Shown here: piece by piece, positions 1 through 11,570 of the stretch | Position numbering within the stretch: the stretch's first letter is position 1 | Layout: the number at the start of each line of letters is the position of its first letter | Origin: Mesostigma viride | Taxonomy: Eukaryota > Streptophyta > Mesostigmatophyceae > Mesostigmatales > Mesostigmataceae | Reading direction: 5' to 3' | Length of the DNA: 64,000 nucleotides | Assembly (NCBI GenBank): GCA_009746045.1 | Contig: RPFO01000213.1 | Location: forward strand, 8,745,814-8,809,813 | Notes under the pieces: generated by a model | Told to the model about the DNA's origin: nothing | Seen by the model: only the letters and a program-made list of their open reading frames with translations | Database searches by the model: none | Program-made: the position numbers and the translations under genes

Positions 1-560
1 TTGTGTATTTTTAGCAAACGGATGTGTTGGAAAGAAAGTGACATGGGTTGATCTGAGGGGCATACTGCACGGGTGAAACGCATGCAGGTAGGGAGTATCA
101 TTGGTAAGGCTGTATGTTATGTGTATACATATCTTGCGTATGCGTAGGTTGCATTATGCGTATGCGTATATTGAATTTGGCCTTGTGGCAAGCTTTGGTT
201 TCTTACCAAAGGGTTGTGCTGGAAAGAAAGGTGACAGGGGTTGATCTCAGGGGCATACTGCATGGGCGAAACTGCACTAGGTACTCCTTACCTGTCCGGT
301 CATTGGTAAGGCACGGTGCGTGCCAGGGGTTGACCTGAGGGGCGTACGGCATGGGTGAAGCTGCATGTACGTATGCCCAATACCTATCATCATTGGTAAC
401 GCACTGCGTGACAGGGGTTGATCTAAGGGGCATACTCCATGGGTGAAACTGCATGTAGGTAGAGGGCATCTTTGGTAAAGCAGTATATAATGCCAGGTAT
501 ACATGGTTGTCTCCTTGATACATATATTTCAGGTTCTTCTTTTCGGGGTTTAAGGGGACT
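1..560. repeat. Diverged tandem repeat of about 90-190 bp spacing
   Basis: Four copies share GGTTGATCTGAGGGGCATAC, GGGTGAAACTGCATG and ATTGGTAAGGC (near 46, 239, 329 and 415). No gene recognised here. Confidence 0.6.
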
Positions 561-679
561 CGCACGTCCAAAAGCCTGAAAAACAGACTTTAGTGAGTAT
601 CAGTTCCAATGCACATGGGAACCATCTAGTGATGATTGGGTACCATAAATATGATGTTTGGACATTCATACCACCACTT

Positions 680-700
680 GTTGGGGGTACTACCCCCAAC
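680..700. repeat. Perfect 10-bp palindrome
   Basis: GTTGGGGGTA and TACCCCCAAC face each other across one base. Surrounding 560-3095 is non-coding sequence with no gene that I can support. Confidence 0.6.
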
Positions 701-3103
701 CACGCACCGGTGGCGAGCTAAAAATAGAAAAAGACGCTATTTATGAGATATTTTGCCCAAGACAAACCACTTGTCTAAATGACCTGCCCATACATTTCTG
801 CAAAGTTCCCCCACTTTTTTAAAAGCTGGGCTATTTACATGGCCAAAATGGTCACATTTGTTTGAGTTATTAATTTTCCCGCAAAATGGGTACTTTTTTT
901 AGCAAAAAAAAATAAATCAAATCATTAACACATCAGATTGGGTCATCCATACATTTTAAATTCCACTGAGTGGGGGGAAACACACTGCCAAAATTTGAGC
1001 TCATTCTGACAAGCGTAGCTCAAGTTATTGATTTTCCTGTGATGCCACCTGGGTAGACGCTAAAAGAGAATTGAGCTAGTGCTGAGCCAAAATGACATCT
1101 GTTTTGCTACCCTAGACACCCAAAAACATGCCCACTTTGATCACGGAGTGTGAGGAGGATGTCCGGAGCGTCATACGCCCCACCCCTCCATCGGCACAGC
1201 CAGCCTTGTGAGTCTACCCTTATCAACAAGGCTGGTAGGACGACACGCCTGAGCAGCATATGTCATGCCTATCTCAGGCTAATAATGTGCGATTTTGTGC
1301 CAACAACCAAGTTGTTCCACCCAACAACACATTAAAAACCCTGTTCCAAAATGCCCAACAAGCCGGACATGTGGAGGACCACACATGCAGTATATAAAGA
1401 GAAAATAAGCTGACTTTTTATCCAGCCAACCTGTGGCTAGCTGCTCTGGTTAGCATGACAAAGGCTATCATTTACTCAGTGGGAAAGGTGAAGAGACCAT
1501 TGGAACAACCTACCTGACGCATGTGCCACCAAAGCATTGTGTCCCGCAAAATGCACACTGCCTCCTTTCTAACAAGGACGAGCCACTTTCTTTAGGAGAC
1601 AGGTGCCAGCTCGTCAGTGTCTGGGGAAAATGATGCCGCTGCTTAGGAAGACCGCGTGAATTTCCTCGAACACAACTGTCTATAAAGCAAAAGAAATTTC
1701 AGAGAAGCATGTAAATAAAAGCATTACACCTTCCCGACAGGTTGTGGGCCACGCGCTGCAGCAAGCCAGCCACGTCACAGACGAACTTGCTAAAAAACAT
1801 CCAGGAATCTAGCGATGCAGCGCCAGGACCCGCAAGTTCATGGCTGCATCTGGCCGGAAAGAAGGCAAAAAGCTTACGCTCAACGAGCTAAGAAAGCAGG
1901 AAAGCGCTATCTTAGGACGTTTAATACAAGAACGTACCATAACGGGCATTTATTCGTGCCCAGGCGCACAAGAAAGGCCACCCTTTCATGGAGAGGTCGG
2001 GCGCGCATCGCGCAGGCCTAATGTTATCTTACCGCAAAATGACGGGAAAGGTAAGGATAGCAGCGGGAATTTTTACGGCTTTAGAAACATCATTAAACTA
2101 GCTTCCATTAGGACCATCAAAACTGGCAACAATCGACAATCACACCTGCAGGCATCCATTATACTTTATTCATCCCGACAGAAATTCAGGCCGGACCCCC
2201 CCTGCCGATGGTAAAGAAAAAAAGCCCACGACATTATAGATCGCAACCATCCCACCATAAAGTAGAATCAGTAACTAATTTTCTCCAACAATCGAGCATT
2301 TTTTCTGCTTTCCGCGAGCCAGATTTGTCACGTTTCGTCTAAAAGCAGTCGCCATGGCCACTTCCGCAAGGGGTGCGCGCACCGTGCACCCACTTTTCAC
2401 GGTACGGAGGGTACCGCGGAATTTTTTTGGCGCGGAAAAAATTCGCCGCGCCGAGTCCCCTTAATTTCCCTATGTTGCATGCCATTCTCACCCGCCTCTA
2501 ATATTCTCAATGAATGCATATATTGCTTCCACTCCGGGCGACCAACTTTACTGTAAATTGTCCTACGGTATAACCGGTTGTGATAAATTAATGGATGAAT
2601 AGATTAATGTCGCGCTCATGGTCCTCCCTGCCTTACCAATGAAATATAAATGCTTCCGTAACGCTCAATAAATGTCACAACTAAACCTAACGCACAAGCA
2701 ATGATATACGCATACGTAATTTACACGTACCTCCGTCTGAACATCGCACAGTGAACAAAGTGCAAGACGTGTTCGCTGTGTTACCCCAACGGTTACAAAT
2801 GCTTACGGCCTCAGTCGCACATCTCCGTAGCGCAATGGGAAGGGCAAATGTCTCCAGAATCTCCGATTGGCCGGGAACTAGCGTACGATTTTCACAGATT
2901 TTCACTCCAGTTGGTCGCCCGGACTGGAATATTTGCTCGCGTTCAGTGGGCCCTAAATGTGCACACGTTCCGTAGACGGTTGTAGTAGAGTAGGTGACGT
3001 GTCCGGCCGGAGACCGGCCACAAACGCCGGACAGGCACAATATTGGTTACTACCGGGGGCCCGGGGGCGAAGCCCCCGTTCTTGTATCATTTATATTAAT
3101 AAG

Positions 3104-3755
3104 TAGGGCTGGCACATCCGGGTATTTTCTCGACCCGGACACGAACACGAACACCTGGGGAGAGTACCCGAACCCGAACCCGAACATGTTCGGTACATTC
3201 CCAGGTGACCCGAACACGAACACGAACATGTACTGTTAGGATTAAGTGACCCGAACCCGAACCCGAACATACCCGAACATTTTACCGAACACGAACAATT
3301 CACTAAATAAATTAAAATAAGTGAGAAACTAGACATAGTTTGTTGTCACTTTTCATAATACGCAATAAATTAATAATGATTACGTAATCATTACCTAAAC
3401 TAGTCCGGTCGTGCTTAGACAATTCTACTACCGTACAACAGCTTTGCTCTTGCCAGCGTGTCGGCGGACTAATCTAGGCCGCTTTTTCATCAGAGAAGCG
3501 TTGCCTAGTCGGATCACTGGATGGTACTACAGGGATTCCGCCAGAAAATGTTCGGTACCGGGTCAGAGGCGAACATGTTCGCCCGGTTCCCAGGGTGACC
3601 CGAATACGGACACGAACATGTTCTGAAGTTTCCAGGTGACCCGAACCCGAACAGCACATGTTCGGCCGAACATTTTTGCCGACCCGAACACCGCACATGT
3701 TCGGTATTCGCCCGAACATGTCCGTGTTCGGTATGCGGCGGATGTGCCAGCCCTA
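3104..3755. mobile_element. hAT-like non-autonomous DNA transposon
   Basis: The ends are exact 17-bp inverted repeats, TAGGGCTGGCACATCCG at 3104-3120 and its complement at 3739-3755. Directly outside lies the same 8-bp word TTAATAAG at 3096-3103 and 3756-3763, the length hAT transposases duplicate, and TAGGGCTGGC is a typical hAT terminus. The interior is built of ACCCGAAC / ACATGTTCGG repeats and has no transposase frame, so it would need help from an element elsewhere. Confidence 0.8.
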
Positions 3756-3847
3756 TTAATAAGACTTATATTAATAATTTTGTATCAATTATATATTGAG
3801 ATACACTTAGTGTTTAATACTTTAGACGAGCACAGTTGCCTTCCTTT

Positions 3848-4057
3848 GGGTATTTCTTATTCCGGGGCCCAATGGCCGGCGCCGCGCCAGACTCGCCCGC
3901 CTTTGGGCTTTGGGCGTCTTGGAATTGGGCTTTGGGCGTCTTGGAAGTTGGCTTTGGGCGTTTGCGCTTTTGGATTTCTACACTACACTGGTACTACGTA
4001 AAAAAGCACAGACTGGTGCAGCGTAACATCCATACAACGTAAAATTACCGCCGCACA
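3848..4057 (+). repeat. Dispersed element, copy A
   Basis: Starts GGGTATTTCTTATTCCGGGG and ends near AAATTACCGCCGCACA; holds three internal units of GGGCTTTGGGCGTCTTGG type. The complement of the whole block is at 11023-11237 with only small differences, which defines the element limits. Confidence 0.75.
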
Positions 4058-5885
4058 TGAGGCCGGCAGCAATAAACTGGCAGCCAGCAAGCCGGAACCG
4101 GACAATGGCGTCGGTTGCTGGTATTTCACTTACACTTCACAGACTGCTTTGGAGTTTTGAGCATTTCCAGGCTAACCGAACTTAACATATTACCACATAC
4201 AGCCTAGGAGGCTCCGGCGTAGTTCTTAAGCAGGAGCGTCCCGGCCGTTTCCAATGGCGCATGATGCATTCAAGCACCATGTGGCTTTTATCTCGACATT
4301 ATTGCTCATCGTGTCTACATCTTTCGGCGTGCGGGCTAGCACTGACACGAGTGCGCAAGGCGGTTCTGATCGTGGGACTTCAATCAAGATCTTACGTAAG
4401 CTAATTTTTGTACACAAGCGAGGTTCCGAATGATCCAAGGGACCCGGCCCCTCATTATTCGGCCGCGGGTTCTTCTTATGCATGATGCTGCTGTGGATTG
4501 TCCGTGCCGGTAGTCTCTGTTCTACAGTAATGACGCGAATCCGCGTTGTGCTTGATCATGTAGTCAGCCCTTCGTGTTCATTACCTGTAAACTGAACGTG
4601 GCAACTTGCACAGCGATGGAGTGTAGGGTAGAGGGTTGTAGACCCGCCCTGCGCACGCCTGTGAGGGTGCTCCGGTATGTAGTGTGCATCCTTTGTGTGT
4701 GTTATCATTAGTTGGCCTACTCACTACCAAGTGGGAGTGTAATTGTTCGTGGTGGGAGTCCTGCCTTGGATGCCGTCCGCCCCGGCAAGCCCGTCCTCCA
4801 GGCAGTCAGGGGAACCACCATTGGGGGGAGGTGGCTCAATTGATGGAGGTGGTAAGCCCCTGCACCGATTGGCTAGTCGGTCGAATCCCACCAGATGATG
4901 TAACTCTCACTGCGTAATGGGGAGCTAATTGGTGGTGGCATAGTCATGGGATGCGTAGGTCTACTTCATGATTACCCGCTATCTTACTTTGTTTTTATCG
5001 TGGTCCTCTCTACTGCTGCAAGGGGCTCCCTACCTGTTGGGGGCGGGGGGGGCAGGTTATCATTTGTTAGTTATATACGCCGTCTCTCAGTGGTGTTACG
5101 TCCGTTCGATATGGACTTGCCTACAGAGGGTGGTACTGACGTACACGTTGATCGGGAGTTCCGGTTGAGCCTGTGATACATTATTTTTCAATTTGCGTTT
5201 CAATTTGCGGTGGTTGATCAAGCATGACTATATGGTTGTCTCCTTGATATGCTGTATAGTTTTCGGAAGACACCGACGCACGGCTGACACGCATGGTTGA
5301 CACTATACGTACCAACTTGATTATTTGGGTGGTTATGCCCTTTCATACGGCTTCACGTTGCATGGCTTTACATTTCCCTTCCTTATTTAAGTGAATGACA
5401 TGGGGAGACATGCTTTAGGACTTGGTGCACTTTGCCTGAGCAAGGTGTGACAATTAATTCACCGCTATAAATGTGAATGGACCTGTGAATGGACCAAGTT
5501 CGTCGAAACGGGGAAATAACGTTACTTGATACTAGATTTAGGGAGGTCCTGTGTTCGTAACTTGCTGGTAGCTACTGTGGTTTCTCATTTTCGGTGTTGT
5601 CCGTGGAATCTCATATTTGGGCAGCTAGCCCCATGCACGTTGAGCGCTTACTGACAACAATACAAGATTTAGACGCGTAGGGGGGCAAGAATCAATTGTG
5701 CGTCGGCACGGTAGCTTGCATCATTCACGATTTGTGCGTTTTAATCGAAGGGCATCTACTTAGTTCGGCAGAGCAACGGGGGTTGTTTAGTTAGTAGTTA
5801 GTTAGTACTTACTTAGTTAAAATAGTTAGTCAGTTAGTGAGCTAGTGAGCTAGTTAGAACTTGATAGGTAGGTCAGGTAGGTAGG
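4058..5885. other. Intergenic sequence without recognised gene
   Basis: Short frames only. Ends in a GTTA/GTAG-rich microsatellite (about 5787-5905). TGGTTGTCTCCTTGATA at 5233 also occurs near 504 and, as a variant, at 29181. Confidence 0.5.
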
Positions 5886-6074
5886 TAATTAATTAATTAA
5901 CTAATTAGACTCGTGCTCCCGTTGGGGAGTCACGGAGCCCGAACTGCCTTTCATCCCTTTGTTTGCACAACAGGAAGGAAGGTCATAGACCCCCTTTCTC
6001 CTTCATGCTAGAGGCATGCCACAGATGCGTGACTCCCAAACGGGAGCACGAGTCTAATTAATTAATTAATTAAT
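5886..6074. mobile_element. Foldback/MITE-like element
   Basis: Arms of about 48 bp at 5886-5934 and 6028-6074 (TTAATTAATTAGACTCGTG..., then CTCCCGTTGGGGAGTCACG) are inverted with few mismatches around a loop of about 90 bp. A similar terminus, TTAATTAATTAGACTCGTG, recurs at 31098-31118, so this is a dispersed family. Confidence 0.7.
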
Positions 6075-6282
6075 GCCACAGCTGCAATCGGACACGCTAA
6101 ACGATCCTGCAAGATATGTGGGTGCAATGAGACCCATGTGAGCTTATCATAACAAGGAGCGTGGGCAAGTAATGTGAGCATAGCCAAGACGTAGCATCAT
6201 TAGATGTACAAGGGAATATTTAATAGCTATCTTGATCTGTGCGTGGAGGAATAACGGCGAACATGAAATGAAGGAACAAGTA

Positions 6283-6437
6283 CCCCACAACCAGGAACGT
6301 GTTTCCCACAACCAGGAACGAGTATCCCACAACCAGGAACGTGTTTCCCACCACCAGGAACAAGTATCACATAACCAGGAACGACTATCCCACAACTAGG
6401 AACGTGTATCCCACAACCAGGAACAAGTATCCTCTGC
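6283..6437. repeat. 21-bp tandem repeat, first block
   Basis: Units of the form CCCACAACCAGGAACGTGTTT, about seven copies. The same unit forms a second block at 10086-10512. Confidence 0.85.
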
Positions 6438-8808
6438 CGGCAGTGCCACCCCATGCAAGACCCCACAAGCCATCCTTGCGTCAAGGGGACATGCAGTCAT
6501 CACAAGGAGCGGTAACTGCCGGCAGTGCCACGCCATGCAAGACCCTACAAGCCGTCCTTGCATAAAGGGGACATGCAGTCATCACAAGGAGTGGTAACTG
6601 CCGGCAGTGCCACCCCATGCAAGAAGACACAAGCCGGGGACATGCAGTCATCACAAGGAGTGGTAACTGCCGGCAGTGCCACGCCATGCAAGACCCCACA
6701 AGCCATCCTTGCGTCAAGGGGACATGCAGTCATCACAAGGAGCGGTAACTGCCGGCAGTTCCACGCCATGCAAGACCCCACAAGCCATCCTTGCGTCAAG
6801 GGGACATGCAGTCATCACAAGGAGCGGTAACTGCCGGCAGTTCCACGCCATGCAAGACCCTACAAGCCGTCCTTGCATAAAGGGGACATGCAGTCATCAC
6901 AAGGAGTGGTAACTGCCGGCAGTGCCACCCCGGCCATGCAAGACCCCACAAGCCATCCTTGGGTCAAGGGGACATGCAGTCATCACAAGGAGTGGTAACT
7001 GCCGGCAGTTCCACGCCATGCAAGACCCCACAAGCCATCCTTGCGTCAAGGGGACATGCAGTCATCACAAGGAGTGGTAACTGCCGGCAGTGCCACCCCA
7101 TGCAAGACCCCACAAGCCATCCTTGCATAAAGGGGACAAGCAGTCATCACAAGGAGTGGTAACTGCCGGCATTGCCACCCCATGCAAGAACCCATGCACA
7201 AGCCATCCTTGGGTCAAGGGGACATGCAGTCATCACAAGGAGCGGTAACTGCCGGCAGTTCCACGCCATGCAAGACCCCACAAGCCGTCCTTGCATAAAG
7301 GTGACATGCAGTCATCACAAGGAGTGGTAACTGCCGGCAGTGCCACGCCATGCAAGACCCCACAAGCCATCCTTGCGTCAAGGGGACATGCAGTCATCAC
7401 AAGGAGTGGTAACTGCCGGCAGTGCCACCCCATGCAAGACCCCACAAGCCATCCTTGCATAAAGGGGACATGCAGTCATCACAAGGAGTGGTAACTGCCG
7501 GCAGTGCCACCCCATGCAAGACCCCACAAGCCATCCTTGCATAAAGGGGACATGCAGTCATCACAAGGAGTGGTAACTGCCGGCAGTGCCACCCCATGCA
7601 AGACCCCACAAGCCATCCTTGCATAAAGGGGACATGCAGTCATCACAAGGAGTGGTAACTGCCGGCAGTGCCACCCCATGCAAGACCCCACAAGCCATCC
7701 TTGGGTCAAGGGGACATGCAGTCATCACAAGGAGTGGTAACTGCCGGCAGTTCCACGCCATGCAAGACCCCACAAGCCGTCCTTGCATAAAGGGACATGC
7801 AGTCATCACAAGGAGTGGTAACTGCCGGCAGTGCCACGCCATGCAAGACCCCACAAGCCATCCTTGCGTCAAGGGGACATGCAGTCATCACAAGGAGTGG
7901 TAACTGCCGGCAGTTCCACGCCATGCAAGACCCAACAAGCCGTCCTTGCATAAAGGGGACATGCAGTCATCACAAGGAGTGGTAACTGCCGGCAGTGCCA
8001 CGCCATGCAAGACCCCACAAGCCATCCTTGCGTCAAGGGGACATGCAGTCATCACAAGGAGTGGTAACTGCCGGCAGTGCCACCCCATGCAAGACCCCAC
8101 AAGCCATCCTTGCATAAAGGGGACATGCAGTCATCACAAGGAGTGGTAACTGCCGGCAGTGCCACCCCATGCAAGACCCCACAAGCCATCCTTGCATAAA
8201 GGGGACATGCAGTCATCACAAGGAGTGGTAACTGCCGGCAGTGCCACCCCATGCAAGACCCCACAAGCCATCCTTGCATAAAGGGGACATGCAGTCATCA
8301 CAAGGAGTGGTAACTGCCGGCAGTGCCACCCCATGCAAGACCCATGCACAAGCCATCCTTGGGTCAAGGGGACATGCAGTCATCACAAGGAGCGGTAACT
8401 GCCGGCAGTTCCACGCCATGCAAGACCCCACAAGCCGTCCTTGCATAAAGGTGACATGCAGTCATCACAAGGAGTGGTAACTGCCGGCAGTGCCACGCCA
8501 TGCAAGACCCCACAAGCCATCCTTGCGTCAAGGGGACATGCAGTCATCACAAGGAGTGGTAACTGCCGGCAGTGCCACGCCATGCAAGACCCCACAAGCC
8601 GTCCTTGCATAAAGGTGACATGCAGTCATCACAAGGAGTGGTAACTGCCGGCAGTGCCACGCCATGCAAGACCCCACAAGCCATCCTTGCGTCAAGGGGA
8701 CATGCAGTCATCACAAGGAGTGGTAACTGCCGGCAGTGCTACCCCATGCAAGAACCCACAAGCCAGCCATGCAATCATCACAGGGAGTGGTAACTGCCGG
8801 CAGTGCGC
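6438..8808. repeat. 82-bp satellite, about 29 copies
   Basis: Unit contains CATGCAAGACCCCACAAGCC, TCATCACAAGGAGTGGTAA and the palindrome CTGCCGGCAG. Variants differ at TCCTTGCATAAAGG versus TCCTTGCGTCAAGG and at ACCCC versus ACGCC. Open frames through it are an effect of repetition. Confidence 0.95.
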
Positions 8809-8811
8809 GGC

Positions 8812-10080
8812 CCTAACGTTAATTCCCACACCCCCTCTGCTAACGTTAGTTTCCACACCCCTCTTCTAACGTTAGTTTCCACACCCCTCTGCTAACGTTA
8901 GTGCCCACCCCCTCGGCTAACGTTAATTCCCACACACCCTCTGTTAACGTAAGGTCCCACACCCGTGTGCTAACGTAAGTACGTGCCCCTCCCCCCTCTA
9001 CTATCGTTAATTCCCTCCCCCCTTTACTAACGGCCCCGGGCAGCCTCCTGGTTTGTCTGTAATATGGAGGCAGATGGTACGCAAGGATAGATGGCAAGTA
9101 GTGATGAAGGATCTACCACCCCCAAGCCTGTGGGGGCTCCGCGTGTGACCAAGTATGGCATTCATAGCGATTCGGGCCGCGGTGCCCACACCCCTGTAAC
9201 TAGGACCTAGATAGCTTACACCATCCATTCCATCCCATGTTCCCCTCCCACTGAGGACTTATGCTCACGTGACGCAGTCACGTGTCTATTAATTAATAAA
9301 TTAATTTACTAACGTTAGTCCACAGCCCCCTCTGCTAACGTAAGTGCCCTCCCCCCCTGTTATCGTTAATGCCCACCCCCCTTAAAAAATTAAATTAAAT
9401 TAAATTATAACATGCCTCCGTGGGGAGATCATGTAGCACATATTCCGTGATGGATGGGGTGGAGGAAGCCGCCTGATCGAACTATCCTAACTCTAAGCTA
9501 TCTAGAAAATACTAACTACACTACTCATCAAAACGCCTCCTCCGCTTGGGGGGAGGGGGCTTGCCCACAGGGTCGGGCGTGTGCGCCTTGACAATCTTCT
9601 TCCGCCGTGTCTTGTCCTGCATGGCAGTCCAAGACGGGAGAGTCCCACCCCCCTTCACTAACGTTATTCCCCAGCCCCCTCTGCTAACGTTAGTGCCCGC
9701 ACCCCTTTACAAACTTTAGTGCTCGTGCCCCTCTGCTAACGTTAGTGCCCGTGCTCCTTTATTAACGTTAGTGCCCCCCCCCTCCCCCCCCTCTGCTAAC
9801 GTTAGTGCCCGTGCCCCTTCACTAACGTTATTCCCCAGCCCCCTCTGCTAACGTAAGTGCCCGCGCCCCTTTACAAACTTTAGTGCTCGTGCCCCTCTGC
9901 TAACGTTAGTGCCCGTGCTCCTTTACTAACGTTAGTGCCCAGCCCCCTCTGCTAACGTTAGTGCCCGTGCCCCTTCACTAACGTTAGCGCCCGTGCCCCT
10001 TCACTAACGTTAGTGCCCGTGCCCCTCTGCTAACGTTATTCCCCAGCCCCCTCTGCTATCGCTAATGCCCGTGCCCCTTT
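8812..10080. repeat. CTAACGTTAG-type repeats in three blocks
   Basis: Blocks at about 8812-9040, 9306-9385 and 9655-10080 consist of irregular units, about 22 bp long, with a TAACGTTAG palindrome and CCC-rich spacers (GTGCCCGTGCCCCT). Sequence between blocks shows no gene. Confidence 0.85.
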
Positions 10081-10085
10081 ATATT

Positions 10086-10512
10086 TGGACCAGGAACACA
10101 TCCTACAACTAGGCTCGACTATCCCACAACCAGGAACCCATCCCACAACCAGGAACGAGTATCCCACAACTGAACTAGGAACGTGTATCCCACAACCAAG
10201 AACAAGTATCCTACAACCAGGAACGTGCATCCCACAACCAGGAACGTGCATCCCACAACCAGGAACGACTATCCCACAACTAGGAACGTGTATCCCACAA
10301 CCAGGAACAAGTATCCTACAACCAGGAACGTGTTTCCCACAACCAGGAACATGTATCCCACAACCACGAACGAATTTCCCACCACCAGGAACAAGTATCC
10401 CACAACCAGGAACACATCCCACAACCAGGAAAGTGCATCCCACAACCAGGAACAAGTATCCCAAAACAAGGAACACATCCCACAACCAGGAACGTGTATC
10501 CCACAACTAGTC
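10086..10512. repeat. 21-bp tandem repeat, second block
   Basis: About twenty units of the ATCCCACAACCAGGAACGTGT type, the family already seen at 6283-6437. Confidence 0.9.
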
Positions 10513-11022
10513 GCGCAGTCGGTCTGAATGACTGGCATTATAACGAGCGTCATATTCGTCTCCGGCTTGGCAGTGCCGTCATCCTGCATACAAAAAGCAC
10601 ATTGGAGCCAGCACTTTCCCGCGGGTTGTAGCCGATATTCCTCCATGCAGCGATATTCACCAATGCGCTATCAATAAACAAGTCGACACCATCCGGGTAT
10701 GTAAAAAAAGCACGCTGCTGGCCACGACGGTCACGGCGATGATGAACGACAATAACAAGAACGCCTAATAGCAGGCGTCATACAAACTAGAACAGACTGG
10801 AACAACTACTTACCCGGTCGTCTGTGATCTTGACACAGAGCCTGGTTTACAAGGAAGCGAGGGAAACCGGCCACTATGAGCACCCCTACTTAACCCACAT
10901 AATGAAGGTTAGGAATCCTCCCCATCATGCTAACCGTAGACTCGGTGAAACGCCCCATGCTACAAATACGATAGCCCAGCAACGACTACTTGCGGCCATC
11001 ACCTTGTCCAGTTCTGGCTGGC

Positions 11023-11237
11023 TGTGCGGCGGTAATTTTACCAAGTTTAAAAATGTTACGCCGCACCAGTCTGTGCTTTTTTACGTAGTACCAGTGTAGT
11101 GTAGAAATCTGCCAAAAGAGCAAACGCCCAAAGCCAACTTCCAAGACGCCCAAAGCCAAATTCCAAGACGCCCAAAGCCCAAAGGCGGGCGAGTCTGGCG
11201 CGGCGCCGGCCATTGGGCCCCGGAATAAGAAATACCC
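11023..11237 (-). repeat. Dispersed element, copy B (inverted)
   Basis: Reverse complement of 3848-4057, with a 3-base insertion near 11114 and a few substitutions. Together the two copies form an inverted pair 7 kb apart. Confidence 0.75.
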
Positions 11238-11339
11238 TGCATAGTGCATTCAGCTTTTGGGCGTTGGCCTAACTCTTGAGTCGGCGGAGGCATGACCGCG
11301 CCAGCTGGTGAGTGGAGGCTGGAGGCTGCGCCGCCCGCT

Positions 11340-11570
11340 AGTAGGGGTACTACTATTCGATATTCGGAACTACGAATATATTCGTCGAATAGTAGGGTGT
11401 CCCGATTTCGATACCGAACATATTCGGAAGTAGAGCTTGCCTCCCGATACCGATACCGAATATGTTCAGACGGACAGACCGTTCGCCGTATACTGAACAT
11501 ATTCGGTGTTCGGTTCGGTATTCGGGGGATATTCGGTATTCGGAACACTATTCGGTACAACCCTACTGCT
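11340..11570. mobile_element. Degenerate element rich in ATTCGGTATTCGG
   Basis: Composed of (A)TTCGGTATTCGG and CCGATACCGATACC words, ending TACAACCCTA; TAGGGGTAC and TAGGGTGT motifs occur at the left. Composition recalls the hAT-like element at 3104 but no matching ends or target duplication were found. Confidence 0.35.

Noticed and set aside
1815-2214. 124-codon frame starting MAASGRKEGKK
   Set aside because: No recognisable domain, overlapping frames of similar length and AT-rich surroundings; nothing supports expression.
6438-8808. CRISPR-like array
   Set aside because: Units are contiguous 82-bp tandem copies without unique spacers, in a eukaryotic nuclear sequence.
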